Below, one piece after another: positions 16,105 to 24,286 of a stretch of 64,000 nucleotides of DNA; the stretch's first letter is position 1, and each line of letters starts with the position of its first letter. This DNA is from Paraeggerthella hongkongensis (lineage in GTDB: Bacteria; Actinomycetota; Coriobacteriia; Coriobacteriales; Eggerthellaceae), in NCBI RefSeq assembly GCF_003340345.1, contig NZ_PPTQ01000002.1, forward strand, positions 1 through 64,000, read 5' to 3'. A program made the translations under genes and the position numbers. The notes under the pieces are model-generated. The model saw only the letters and a program-made list of their open reading frames with translations. It did not search any database and was not told where the DNA came from.

Positions 16105-16809
16105 ATGACACAAGAAGCGAAGGACAACATCGCCGACATCGCATCGACCGATGTATCGACGCCCGACAAAGCGCATTCCGCGTCCGGCTCCGGCACGCCC
16201 TGCCATGCTGCGCCCGAATCCGCTGGTAACGCCGCGCGCCCCCGCCGCGCGCCGCGCGCTGTCGCGCTCGCTGCGATGCTGATGGTGCTGTTCGCCGCTT
16301 CGGTCTTTGCCGTCCAGGCATTCAATGTTGAATTGTTCGACACCGATCATGACTTCTCGTTTGCCGCGCCCGACGTCAAGGTGGTCGAGACCATGCTCGA
16401 TCCTGCAGGTTTCGAGGTTCCGGCAACCCAGGATGGCCATATCAATCCGGGTTCCGGCCCCGTCAGCCGCATCGTGCGCGTGCAAAACGCGGGTACGCAC
16501 CCGCTGTACGTGCGCGTGACGCTCAGCGTGGAGGGCGTCCTCGACAACGGTGACGCCGTGCCGCTTGACGCTTGCGTGACTTACGGGTTCGGCGACGCGT
16601 CCGCATGGCAACGCGGGCAGGACGGCAGGTACTACTTCAATGCACGGCTCGAGCCTTCCGAGACCACGCCCGTGCTGATCAGCTCGTTCGAGGTGGGGTC
16701 CGATGCTCTGAAAGACGTCGACCAGCTGTCGCTGCACATCAAGGCCGACGGCGTGCAGAGCGAGCACAACTCCGACAGTTCTCTTACCGCTGAAGGATGG
16801 CCGGCATAA
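16105..16809 (+). CDS. Alternate-signal exported protein 2
   Basis: A 234-residue exported or membrane-attached protein. A long basic N-terminus (about 1-50, ending RPRRAPRA) precedes a hydrophobic stretch (about 51-70, VALAAMLMVLFAASVFAV). The beta-rich remainder includes IVRVQNAGTHPLYVRVTLSV, similar in style to the IxVxNxGxxxxYVR stretches of camelysin-like proteins. The ATG at 16105 is 15 bp from AAAGGA, an unusually long gap, so an upstream non-ATG start is possible. Its stop overlaps the likely start of the giant gene (TAATG at 16807-16811). Probably a SipW substrate and minor or basal component; this is inferred from context. Confidence 0.6.
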   Translation: MTQEAKDNIADIASTDVSTPDKAHSASGSGTPCHAAPESAGNAARPRRAPRAVALAAMLMVLFAASVFAVQAFNVELFDTDHDFSFAAPDVKVVETMLDPAGFEVPATQDGHINPGSGPVSRIVRVQNAGTHPLYVRVTLSVEGVLDNGDAVPLDACVTYGFGDASAWQRGQDGRYYFNARLEPSETTPVLISSFEVGSDALKDVDQLSLHIKADGVQSEHNSDSSLTAEGWPA

Positions 16810-19800
16810 TGGAAACTTTGAACACGATGTGGCAGAAATCGATTCGCGTGCTGCTGGCGCTGGCGCTGGCAGCTACCATGACCCCCTTCGTCGCTCCCGA
16901 GAAAGCCCATGCGGAAGGGGAGGATGTGGTCTCCGCTGCTCAGGAGGTTGTTCCTTTCGAGGATGCTGCAACCCCTGTTGCGGATCCGGTTGCAACCGCC
17001 GCCGATGTCTCTATCCCTGCTCCGGCAGCAACGACGGGTGAGGCGCAGGGTGATGGAAGCCCAGAGAATCCGTATAAGATTAATGGGTTTTCTGATTTAC
17101 TCTATTACACGGCCTTGTCGCGTGTGCCCGGACGTCAGTATATCAATATCGTTTTGGAAAAAGATATTGATCTGACTGAAGAGGATATCGCGCAGATAAC
17201 GAATGGGCAGGGTTTTGTATTCGGTACCATCGACTTACCGTACTCGGGGACGTTCGACGGTAATGGAAAGACTATAGCCGGTCTGAACTATGAGCGAGAC
17301 GAGATGATGCCCAAGGCCAATACCGGATTGTTCGCCAGTACGGATGGCGCGACCATCAAGAACCTAACCCTGAAGGACGCCTACATAGGTTCCGACTTTC
17401 GAGGCGGCGTGCTGGTGAGCCTCGCGCAGAATACGCGCATAGAGAACGTGACCCTTGTCAACTGCACTGCTAGCGTCACTCCGGCGAACAACGTTGTTAG
17501 TCTTATTACGAACGCGGGTGTCATCGGCGGCGTCCTGGCGGGCACGGTGCGAAACTGCACGTTGTACAACTGCGAGGTGCAGGGTGGCTACGCCGTGCAG
17601 AACTCCACCGCTGGCGTGGCGGCTTTGGGCGGCCAATACCTTTACATGGGCGGTCTGGTGGGTGCCGCTGACAACAGTACTATCGAGTATTGTCGCGTGA
17701 CTCCGTATCGCAGCACGGACGCAGAGGGGAAGCCCGTCGTCCAACATACGGGTGTCAAAAACAAATACGACAATGCCGTGGGCGCCTTGGGCGGCTTTAC
17801 GGTGTACGCGGGCGGCTTGGCAGGCATTGCTCAGAGCGGGACGAAGATCATCGACTGCTTCTCTACGGCCGATACGTACGCTTACTGCGGGACCTACGTG
17901 AGCGTAGGAGCGGGTGCCACTGCGCATGTAGGAGGGCTTGCGGCGTATGCATCGGATACTTCTGTCGAGCGCTCTCATTATGCGGGCAACCTGCATTCCT
18001 ACCAGTACAACGCGTTGCTGGTCATTCCCATTATCGAGGTTGACGTCAACCTAGCTGGCATCGTTGAGTCAACGGGAAACGACGTTAAGGTGTCCGATTC
18101 CTATTTCAAACGCAGCGCGTCGGCTACCACGAAGAAGATCGACGCGGTGGACGATAACGCATCGGGCGCGTCGTACGGGCCGTTGGACGACGGGAAGTAC
18201 AGCGAGCGTGATTTCTGGGAAGGAGCCGGTTACGACTTTGCAGGCGGTATAGCGCGCAGCAGCGCGTATTCCGACAGCCATATCAACAAGTGGGTCATGG
18301 ACTACAACCTGGGAATTCCTGTGCACGGCTCGTCTATCAAGGCGACGTTCGACTTTCCGGGAGCCGGGAGCGTAGAGATTGGCCCTACCAAGTTGTCGCC
18401 GAACAGCCCTCAGGGAACTGACAATCCTTGGAAATTCGTCGTGCAAGGCGTGCTAGCCGATGACAAGGAAGTGGGTATCAGCACGACTCCTACGTTGGAG
18501 CCTGATACCGATACCGGCGCAAACCTTGGATATGCGTTCAGAAGCTGGCACCGCATACCTGACGTCACGGTGAACGAGATTACCGAGGATCCCGAGTATT
18601 TTAAGCTGACCGACGCGAACATGATCGCGGGGGAGGGCGAGCCTGCTCACCAGCTGAGCAACGAGAATCCTGAAGATATTAAGTTTGAGAACGACGACCT
18701 CTTCGTAGCCCACTACCAAGCCAATGTGGTTTTCCATGACGTGAATGGTGGTGTGATCGATAAAGAAACGGGAGAGACAGAAAGTGCTCCGGATGCAACC
18801 GATGACTGGTATAGCTACTATGATCCTTTGCCTGATGTAGTGCCCATAACCAAACCAAGCAGTGGATCGGCTACTTTCATCGGCTGGACCACTACGCCGG
18901 AGGCTAGTACTGACGCTAACAAGACACCTGGATACGAAGCTATAACCTCCACGTTCTTAGACGAACTCAAGAAATCGGGGGACTTCTATCTAGCTGGTGA
19001 CCCGGCCGAGAAGCCTATGGACTTGTATCCGGTTTATTCGGACTATATCTCGAACGTCAAGGTAATTTTTGAAGGCCATGAGCAAGATACCGAAGACATG
19101 GAGAATATGCGCGAGGGCGTCGGCAGCGTTGCTGTTACCAAGAACGCCGATAACGGCACGTATCAGATAAAAATGACAGGTGTCGGAGAAAGCGGCACGC
19201 TCCCTGACGGATATCGTTTCCTGGGCTGGTACGAAGACGGTCACCGCGTTAGCTCGGAAGAGACGTTCAGCTTAGACGGGGTAGACCTGACCCAAGAGCA
19301 CACCTATACCGCCCGCTTCGAATACCGGGTGGACTATTGGGTTCTTGCAGCCAAGAATGGTTCGAGTTCAGAGGAGGCCATTTACAAAGAAAGCACCCTG
19401 TATGCATCCTGGTGGCATAGCTACAAGGAAGAGTTTAACAGTATTTCGGCCCCGGTATTTCTGTTTGCAACCTGGTCTCATTGGGGACTGAGTGGACATG
19501 AAGATCCAGTAGCATTTTCTGGACCAATTACAAACAAAACCAAAGTTCATTCTTGTTACGACAGTACAACAACTACGTACTATATAGAGATGTTTTCGGA
19601 TTTTCCGGATTCGGTAAACCTTACTTACAGCACTAACAGTGTTGTGGGCAATCTTAAAATTACAGCAGCAGAGAATACTGGCTTCAGCTTTATTGGTTAT
19701 ACATTTGAAAAGAACCTTGCAGGAATAGGCGGCGATGAAACGTACAGAGAGGATAAAGTTTTCGATAAGTCGATAACTGCTACTGGGTACGATTATACCT

Positions 19801-22310
19801 ATGTTGCGCGCTTGACGGCGAAGATAAATTTTCACGATAAAACGGAAGCTCTTCTAAATACGATTACCAGACGTTATGAGGAAAAAGTTCTGCTGGACAC
19901 GGATGCGCCCCATACCTATAAGTATGTGACACAGGACAAGGAGTCAGGCCTTAAAACCGTAAGCGAAAAATCTCCCTCAGCACCAGTATATGACGGCTAC
20001 CGTTTCCTTGGTTGGGTGGACAAAGACGTACTAACAGCTGAAGAAAAAACGTGGCTGTATGATGTCGGGGAAGAAAACTGCACCTCTTCTGCCTCGAAAG
20101 CTACCCCGTACCTACTCTCGGCGGATGCGGTGTGCACGCGACCGATGGATTTGTATCCGGTGTACGTGAAGTACGACGTAAGCACCACCACCAACATCAA
20201 GCGCGCCGGAGTTCCTGCAGGCGTCAATGTGCCTACAGCCCCGACAATCGATAACGGTACTAACGGAACGTTGACGTTGCCGTACTTGGCCTATGGCATT
20301 CCGGCGAAACCGGCTCAAAACATCAGCGTTGACGCCAATGGAAATATTGACAGCTTGAGCCTGACGATTGATGCGAACACAAAGGTAGTGGACGAGCGGG
20401 AAGAACTCTATAAGCTCACCTCGATTACGGTAGAGAAGGACGGCGTTCCTGTCGCTACTATTCCAGCGGTTGAGGGCCAGACTCAGTATACGTACAATGA
20501 CGTGATTTCTCCCGGCCCCTCGTACACGTTCGTTGCGAACTACGAGCCGCTTGTGGCGGTGTATCACCTGAGCGACAGCGAGGTTGAAACGGTGGTCCGC
20601 AACAACGGCGATCCGTTGGGCAAAGGGCCTGACCCAAAGTTTGACATCGACAAAATAGATGCAGACCTATCGACGACCGAAAAAAAGGTAGTGCATGTTT
20701 TTGTGGGCTGGACTGCAGCGAAGCCCGAATCGCGAAACTACGTGATCTGGAGCGGAACGACTTCGATGGTTTCACCTAAGACGATCGTGCGTCAATCGAT
20801 GGAGCTATGGCCGGTATACCGCGCCTCGACAGTAAGCGTGAACTCCAATATCGACGAAATTATAAAGGATCCCGCAAACCCCGCAAACCCCGAAGACTAT
20901 CGCTCGCTGAAGCGTTTGGGGGCTATAGACTCGGTGACGCTTGTTGCGGAGGCAAAGGATTTTCCTGGGTACGAGTTTGATCATTGGGCAACAAACTACG
21001 CCGATGGCAACGGAGGAACCAGAATTACCGACGCTAATAACTTCGTCCTGAGGGGTGACCTTCCATTCGCGGGAACCGTATACACTGCAGTGTACGTGCC
21101 GGTGCATGAGGTGAGGTACCATAACACGTCGGGCGAGGTTATCTATACTGCGAATGTGGTAGGAGATAAGCGAAAATTTGTAACATTAGTGGACAAGGAT
21201 CCTGGCTCCGGTGAAACATCGGGTGAAAAGGTCGAGGTGCCCATCGATACGGAAGCGTATCAGATTATTGCCGAAAAACTTAACGAGAGCGCAGGAGTTG
21301 AAGGATGCACGACGCGTGAGACGTTCAGCAACTGGCAATGGGCGAAGTCGGACGGAAACGTAGTTCCATGGGATGACTTCAAGAACAATGAGATCACGCA
21401 GGATATGGACCTGTATCCCATAACCTGGAGAGTTTCTGCTGCCGATGAAAAAGGCACGGCGATAACCAACCAGTTGACTTGGGCTATTGATGTGAATGCT
21501 CTTGAAGCGAAAGAGCCTGGCCAGGGAGGCGGTACAACCGAGCCTGATCCTGCTGCGCAGGTTGAGCGCGTAAAGCAAGACTACCCCATACAGGCGTACT
21601 TCGGACAGGGCAACTACTACGATCAGGCTTTTCTGACGGTTCATGTGGAAAAGGTGAGTTACCCGCTCCTGTCTGACAACAAGAGCGTCGATGCTACGGC
21701 TGCTATCGGCAAGAAGGTTGCGCTGTACGATGACACGATAACCGGCAACGTCGTTCAGTCGCATTCCGGGGATCCGGCCGCCTTCAAGGACTTTCAGACG
21801 GTGAAGTACAAGGGCGACATGGTTTTCAAGAAAACGAACGGGGAAATCAGGAGCGCCTTGGCTGACGGTGACGCTCTTTTCGTGCTCGGCGATGTCCAGC
21901 CGCTTACGGTGACGAAGCGGACGATGTCGCCGCATGCCGCAGGCGAGGTGTTCCTCTTTACGGTAACGAGCGTCGATACCAATGGAAGCAAGACTGTCGT
22001 TCCGGTATCGGTCCAGTGTTCGACCACCCCTGATAGCGAGGGCTATTACACTGGCAGCGTTCAGCTCAAGTTGAAGCCGGGTACGTACTACGTGAAAGAG
22101 AACGCAAGCTGGGCTTGGCGATGCGACCAGAAGTACCTGGCGAACGGTACGCCGGTTGCGCTCGGCTCCGATGGCGCGAAGGTTGTCGTGTCGCGCTCCC
22201 AAGACGGCTCGAGCATCGTATGCGAGAACCTGGAGCTAAGCGACGCATGGCTCGACGGCTCGGCCCGCAAGATCAACGAGTTCGGATCGGGGGCCGCGAC
22301 CAATGGCTAG
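16809..22310 (+). CDS. Giant secreted repeat protein (1833 aa)
   Basis: A signal peptide (about residues 1-35, ending AHAEGED) leads into a GLUG/beta-helix-like region (about 75-450) with repeated GGLVG, GGLAG and NLTL motifs. Residues about 620-1580 contain several Listeria-Bacteroides-type (InlB B-like) repeats with FLGW/VGW cores; PMDLYPVY or a close variant recurs near nt 19012, 20139, 20791 and 21399. The C-terminal 250 residues include TVTKRTMSPHAAGEVFLFTV, a collagen-binding-B-like style, and PGTYYVKENASW. No sorting signal is present, so attachment must be indirect. I use the ATG at 16809 (GAAGGA upstream); 16797 is an alternative. Much of nt 18700-21600 is AT-richer than the flanks. 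Probably an adhesin or fibre-associated protein. Confidence 0.75.
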   Translation: METLNTMWQKSIRVLLALALAATMTPFVAPEKAHAEGEDVVSAAQEVVPFEDAATPVADPVATAADVSIPAPAATTGEAQGDGSPENPYKINGFSDLLYYTALSRVPGRQYINIVLEKDIDLTEEDIAQITNGQGFVFGTIDLPYSGTFDGNGKTIAGLNYERDEMMPKANTGLFASTDGATIKNLTLKDAYIGSDFRGGVLVSLAQNTRIENVTLVNCTASVTPANNVVSLITNAGVIGGVLAGTVRNCTLYNCEVQGGYAVQNSTAGVAALGGQYLYMGGLVGAADNSTIEYCRVTPYRSTDAEGKPVVQHTGVKNKYDNAVGALGGFTVYAGGLAGIAQSGTKIIDCFSTADTYAYCGTYVSVGAGATAHVGGLAAYASDTSVERSHYAGNLHSYQYNALLVIPIIEVDVNLAGIVESTGNDVKVSDSYFKRSASATTKKIDAVDDNASGASYGPLDDGKYSERDFWEGAGYDFAGGIARSSAYSDSHINKWVMDYNLGIPVHGSSIKATFDFPGAGSVEIGPTKLSPNSPQGTDNPWKFVVQGVLADDKEVGISTTPTLEPDTDTGANLGYAFRSWHRIPDVTVNEITEDPEYFKLTDANMIAGEGEPAHQLSNENPEDIKFENDDLFVAHYQANVVFHDVNGGVIDKETGETESAPDATDDWYSYYDPLPDVVPITKPSSGSATFIGWTTTPEASTDANKTPGYEAITSTFLDELKKSGDFYLAGDPAEKPMDLYPVYSDYISNVKVIFEGHEQDTEDMENMREGVGSVAVTKNADNGTYQIKMTGVGESGTLPDGYRFLGWYEDGHRVSSEETFSLDGVDLTQEHTYTARFEYRVDYWVLAAKNGSSSEEAIYKESTLYASWWHSYKEEFNSISAPVFLFATWSHWGLSGHEDPVAFSGPITNKTKVHSCYDSTTTTYYIEMFSDFPDSVNLTYSTNSVVGNLKITAAENTGFSFIGYTFEKNLAGIGGDETYREDKVFDKSITATGYDYTYVARLTAKINFHDKTEALLNTITRRYEEKVLLDTDAPHTYKYVTQDKESGLKTVSEKSPSAPVYDGYRFLGWVDKDVLTAEEKTWLYDVGEENCTSSASKATPYLLSADAVCTRPMDLYPVYVKYDVSTTTNIKRAGVPAGVNVPTAPTIDNGTNGTLTLPYLAYGIPAKPAQNISVDANGNIDSLSLTIDANTKVVDEREELYKLTSITVEKDGVPVATIPAVEGQTQYTYNDVISPGPSYTFVANYEPLVAVYHLSDSEVETVVRNNGDPLGKGPDPKFDIDKIDADLSTTEKKVVHVFVGWTAAKPESRNYVIWSGTTSMVSPKTIVRQSMELWPVYRASTVSVNSNIDEIIKDPANPANPEDYRSLKRLGAIDSVTLVAEAKDFPGYEFDHWATNYADGNGGTRITDANNFVLRGDLPFAGTVYTAVYVPVHEVRYHNTSGEVIYTANVVGDKRKFVTLVDKDPGSGETSGEKVEVPIDTEAYQIIAEKLNESAGVEGCTTRETFSNWQWAKSDGNVVPWDDFKNNEITQDMDLYPITWRVSAADEKGTAITNQLTWAIDVNALEAKEPGQGGGTTEPDPAAQVERVKQDYPIQAYFGQGNYYDQAFLTVHVEKVSYPLLSDNKSVDATAAIGKKVALYDDTITGNVVQSHSGDPAAFKDFQTVKYKGDMVFKKTNGEIRSALADGDALFVLGDVQPLTVTKRTMSPHAAGEVFLFTVTSVDTNGSKTVVPVSVQCSTTPDSEGYYTGSVQLKLKPGTYYVKENASWAWRCDQKYLANGTPVALGSDGAKVVVSRSQDGSSIVCENLELSDAWLDGSARKINEFGSGAATNG

Positions 22311-22980
22311 AGGGCAGCACGCAAAACCGACGAAGCGCATGCGTCCATCGATCGAGATTCCTCGCCAGCGCCGAGGCCGCAAGCGCACCTTGATAGTGGC
22401 CGCGTGTCTGGTGGCTGCGATGGGCTGCGCTGGCGCGTTCGCGTGGTTCCATACGGAGTCCGGTTTGCTCAATATGTTCCAGCAGGCAAAGGTCACGCCA
22501 GGGATCGATGAAACGTTTGGGTCTGATTACACCGTGAAGCGAGACGTAACGTTGAAAAACGACGGCAACGTGAATGCGTACATGCGCGCCTCGGTGTCGG
22601 TGCGGTGGGAAACCGGGAAGCGGGAAGACGGGACTGCGCTCATCCTCGATGAAGTACCCGTGCTGGATACGGATTATACGATGGATTGGGGTTTAGATTC
22701 GATTGATTCCAAGTGGGTTCGCGGTGTCGATGGCCTGTACTATTGGACGGAGCCTGTCGCAGCCGGCGCCTCCACTAAGAACCTGATCGATGCCTGTACG
22801 CTGTCGCCTGCTGGTTCGCGTAGCGACCGTCACCTCGTGGTCGAGATCGACGCCCAGAGCGTCCAGGCCGATCCGAAAGATGCGGTCCTCGAAGCATGGG
22901 GCGCGGCTACCGGCGGAGCCGTGACGGCTGTGGACGAAGCAAGCAAAACCTTGACGATCAATCCAGGAGGCGGTGCGTAA
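22303..22980 (+). CDS. Alternate-signal exported protein 3
   Basis: A 225-residue protein with a long basic N-terminus (about 1-28, ending RRGRKR), a hydrophobic segment (about 29-45) and then GAFAWFHTESGLLNMF, which matches the GxxAWF...NxF pattern of the SipW-dependent signal in the first exported protein. The mature part holds VKRDVTLKNDGNVNAYMRAS, the N-x-A-Y-x-R stretch typical of this exported family. Its ATG overlaps the giant gene by 8 bp and its stop overlaps the next ATG (TAATG), so all three are translationally coupled. Likely SipW substrate; exact role unknown. Confidence 0.78.
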   Translation: MARGQHAKPTKRMRPSIEIPRQRRGRKRTLIVAACLVAAMGCAGAFAWFHTESGLLNMFQQAKVTPGIDETFGSDYTVKRDVTLKNDGNVNAYMRASVSVRWETGKREDGTALILDEVPVLDTDYTMDWGLDSIDSKWVRGVDGLYYWTEPVAAGASTKNLIDACTLSPAGSRSDRHLVVEIDAQSVQADPKDAVLEAWGAATGGAVTAVDEASKTLTINPGGGA

Positions 22981-23678
22981 TGGTTCGGAAACGCGTATCT
23001 TGGCTTGCCTTCGCGTTGTCTTTAGCTGCGGCAGCGGCTTTGTTTCTGAGCGCGGTGCTGCCCTTGCCGGCCCAGGCTGCCCCGTCCGATCCGCCCGTTT
23101 TAGTTTACGATGGCGACACGAAGGAATTCTCCGTCCGAAACGTCGATCCAGACGAACTGTTTCCTACGTTGGATAACTTGGTTCCGGGTGACGCCAGCAC
23201 TCATTCCATGCAGGTGCAGTGCCAAAACGTGCAGAAGCCTGTTTCGCTGTACGTTCGCCCTTTCTGCGACAAAGCTGTTGCGGAGTTGATCGCGCCGGTT
23301 CGCTTGACCGCGAAACTGGACGGTTCTGTCCTGTACGACGGCGAGATCGGCCCGTTGCTGGCCGACGATGCGTCGCCGCTCAAGATGGTCGATTTTTTCG
23401 AGGACGGTTCAGTCGACCTTGAGGTGTCGCTGACCATTCCCGTAACGCTTGGCAATGAGGCCGCAGGCTTGAACGATGCCGTACGCTGGACGTTCACTGC
23501 CCAGGAGGAAAAGAGTTCCGACGTTTCCGGCGGGTCGGGCGCAGCGTCTTCGGATGCCTCTTCGCTCACTAAAACCGGAGACAATTCGCATTTGCCTGCT
23601 GTGGGTGCCGTAGCTGTCGCGTCTTGCGGCGTAATCGTCCTCGCCCTCGCGATGCATCGCAGGCGGATCGACGGGTAG
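22980..23678 (+). CDS. Small LPXTG-like anchored protein
   Basis: A 232-residue exported protein: signal peptide about 1-34 (ending PAQAAP), a beta-rich middle part beginning VLVYDGDTKEFSVRNVDPDE and containing LFPTLDNLVPGDAST and VSLYVRPF, then a Ser/Gly linker and the sorting signal LTKTG (about 196-200), a hydrophobic segment and HRRR. The LFPTLDNLVPGD style is seen in wall-anchored proteins that accompany camelysin-like substrates, so it may anchor the fibre to peptidoglycan, a role similar to TapA. It is the last gene of the locus. No clear terminator follows at once. Confidence 0.75.
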   Translation: MVRKRVSWLAFALSLAAAAALFLSAVLPLPAQAAPSDPPVLVYDGDTKEFSVRNVDPDELFPTLDNLVPGDASTHSMQVQCQNVQKPVSLYVRPFCDKAVAELIAPVRLTAKLDGSVLYDGEIGPLLADDASPLKMVDFFEDGSVDLEVSLTIPVTLGNEAAGLNDAVRWTFTAQEEKSSDVSGGSGAASSDASSLTKTGDNSHLPAVGAVAVASCGVIVLALAMHRRRIDG

Positions 23679-24286
23679 TCGGCTGCTTGCCGTCTATTTG
23701 GGATCGACGGCGCGCGGTCTGTCTCTCCTTCTGCATGGCGACCATGCGCGCCGCGATCGCGCGCATCGCTCGGTGCGGTAGGGTCGGGGCCTTGGGCTGC
23801 ACGGTTTTGTCCCCAATGTTGCGCTCGACTCGGTTTGCTTCGGCCTTGCCTTCATGCGACCTGGGAAAACGATCGCGCGACGTGTGCTTCCAGGGGCAGG
23901 GCGCTCGATGTGGGGCGTGATGCGCAACATTGGGGGCAAAACCGTGCAGAAACCCGACGAGCGCGATCGCAGAAGCCCGACAGGCGCGATCGCGGAATCC
24001 CGGAAAGTTCGGCAGCAGCGCCCGCGTTGCGCCGTCAGCCTGGGACGTCGTTTCGGCTGCATGACGGGGCGGACCGCTCGACCGCGCATCGCGGGTGCGG
24101 ATTGTCGTACCGGCTTGGGAGCGCCAGTCCACGTGCTGTCACGCCAACCTGACCTCGCCCCCGCATCACGCGCGTTTTGGCGCGCAGAACGCGAGGACTT
24201 TACCGCTTGCCCGTCCGCGCGCACGCGGTAACGGGTAGAATAAATGCTTTGCAAAGTATCGCTGGTATGTTCGGAGGTCGTCCCGC
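23679..24286. other. GC-rich intergenic region before the helicase gene
   Basis: This 608-bp gap holds inverted-repeat element D (23797-23949) and, just after it, two 23-bp units starting CCCGACGAGCGCGATCGC and CCCGACAGGCGCGATCGC (about 23952-23997). A TAGAAT -10-like box near 24236 may serve the helicase gene. No coding frame in it looks like a protein. Confidence 0.55.
23797..23949. repeat. Inverted-repeat element, copy D (153 bp)
   Basis: 28-bp arms at 23797-23824 and 23922-23949 match at 27 of 28 positions (left arm begins CTGCACGGTTTTGTCCCCAA). The interior has GACCTGG at 23858-23864 and GCGACGTGTGCT downstream of it; the opposite strand of copy B has TGACCTGG and GCGACGTGCT in comparable positions. 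This suggests a distant family member, but the arms themselves are unrelated in sequence. Confidence 0.6.
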
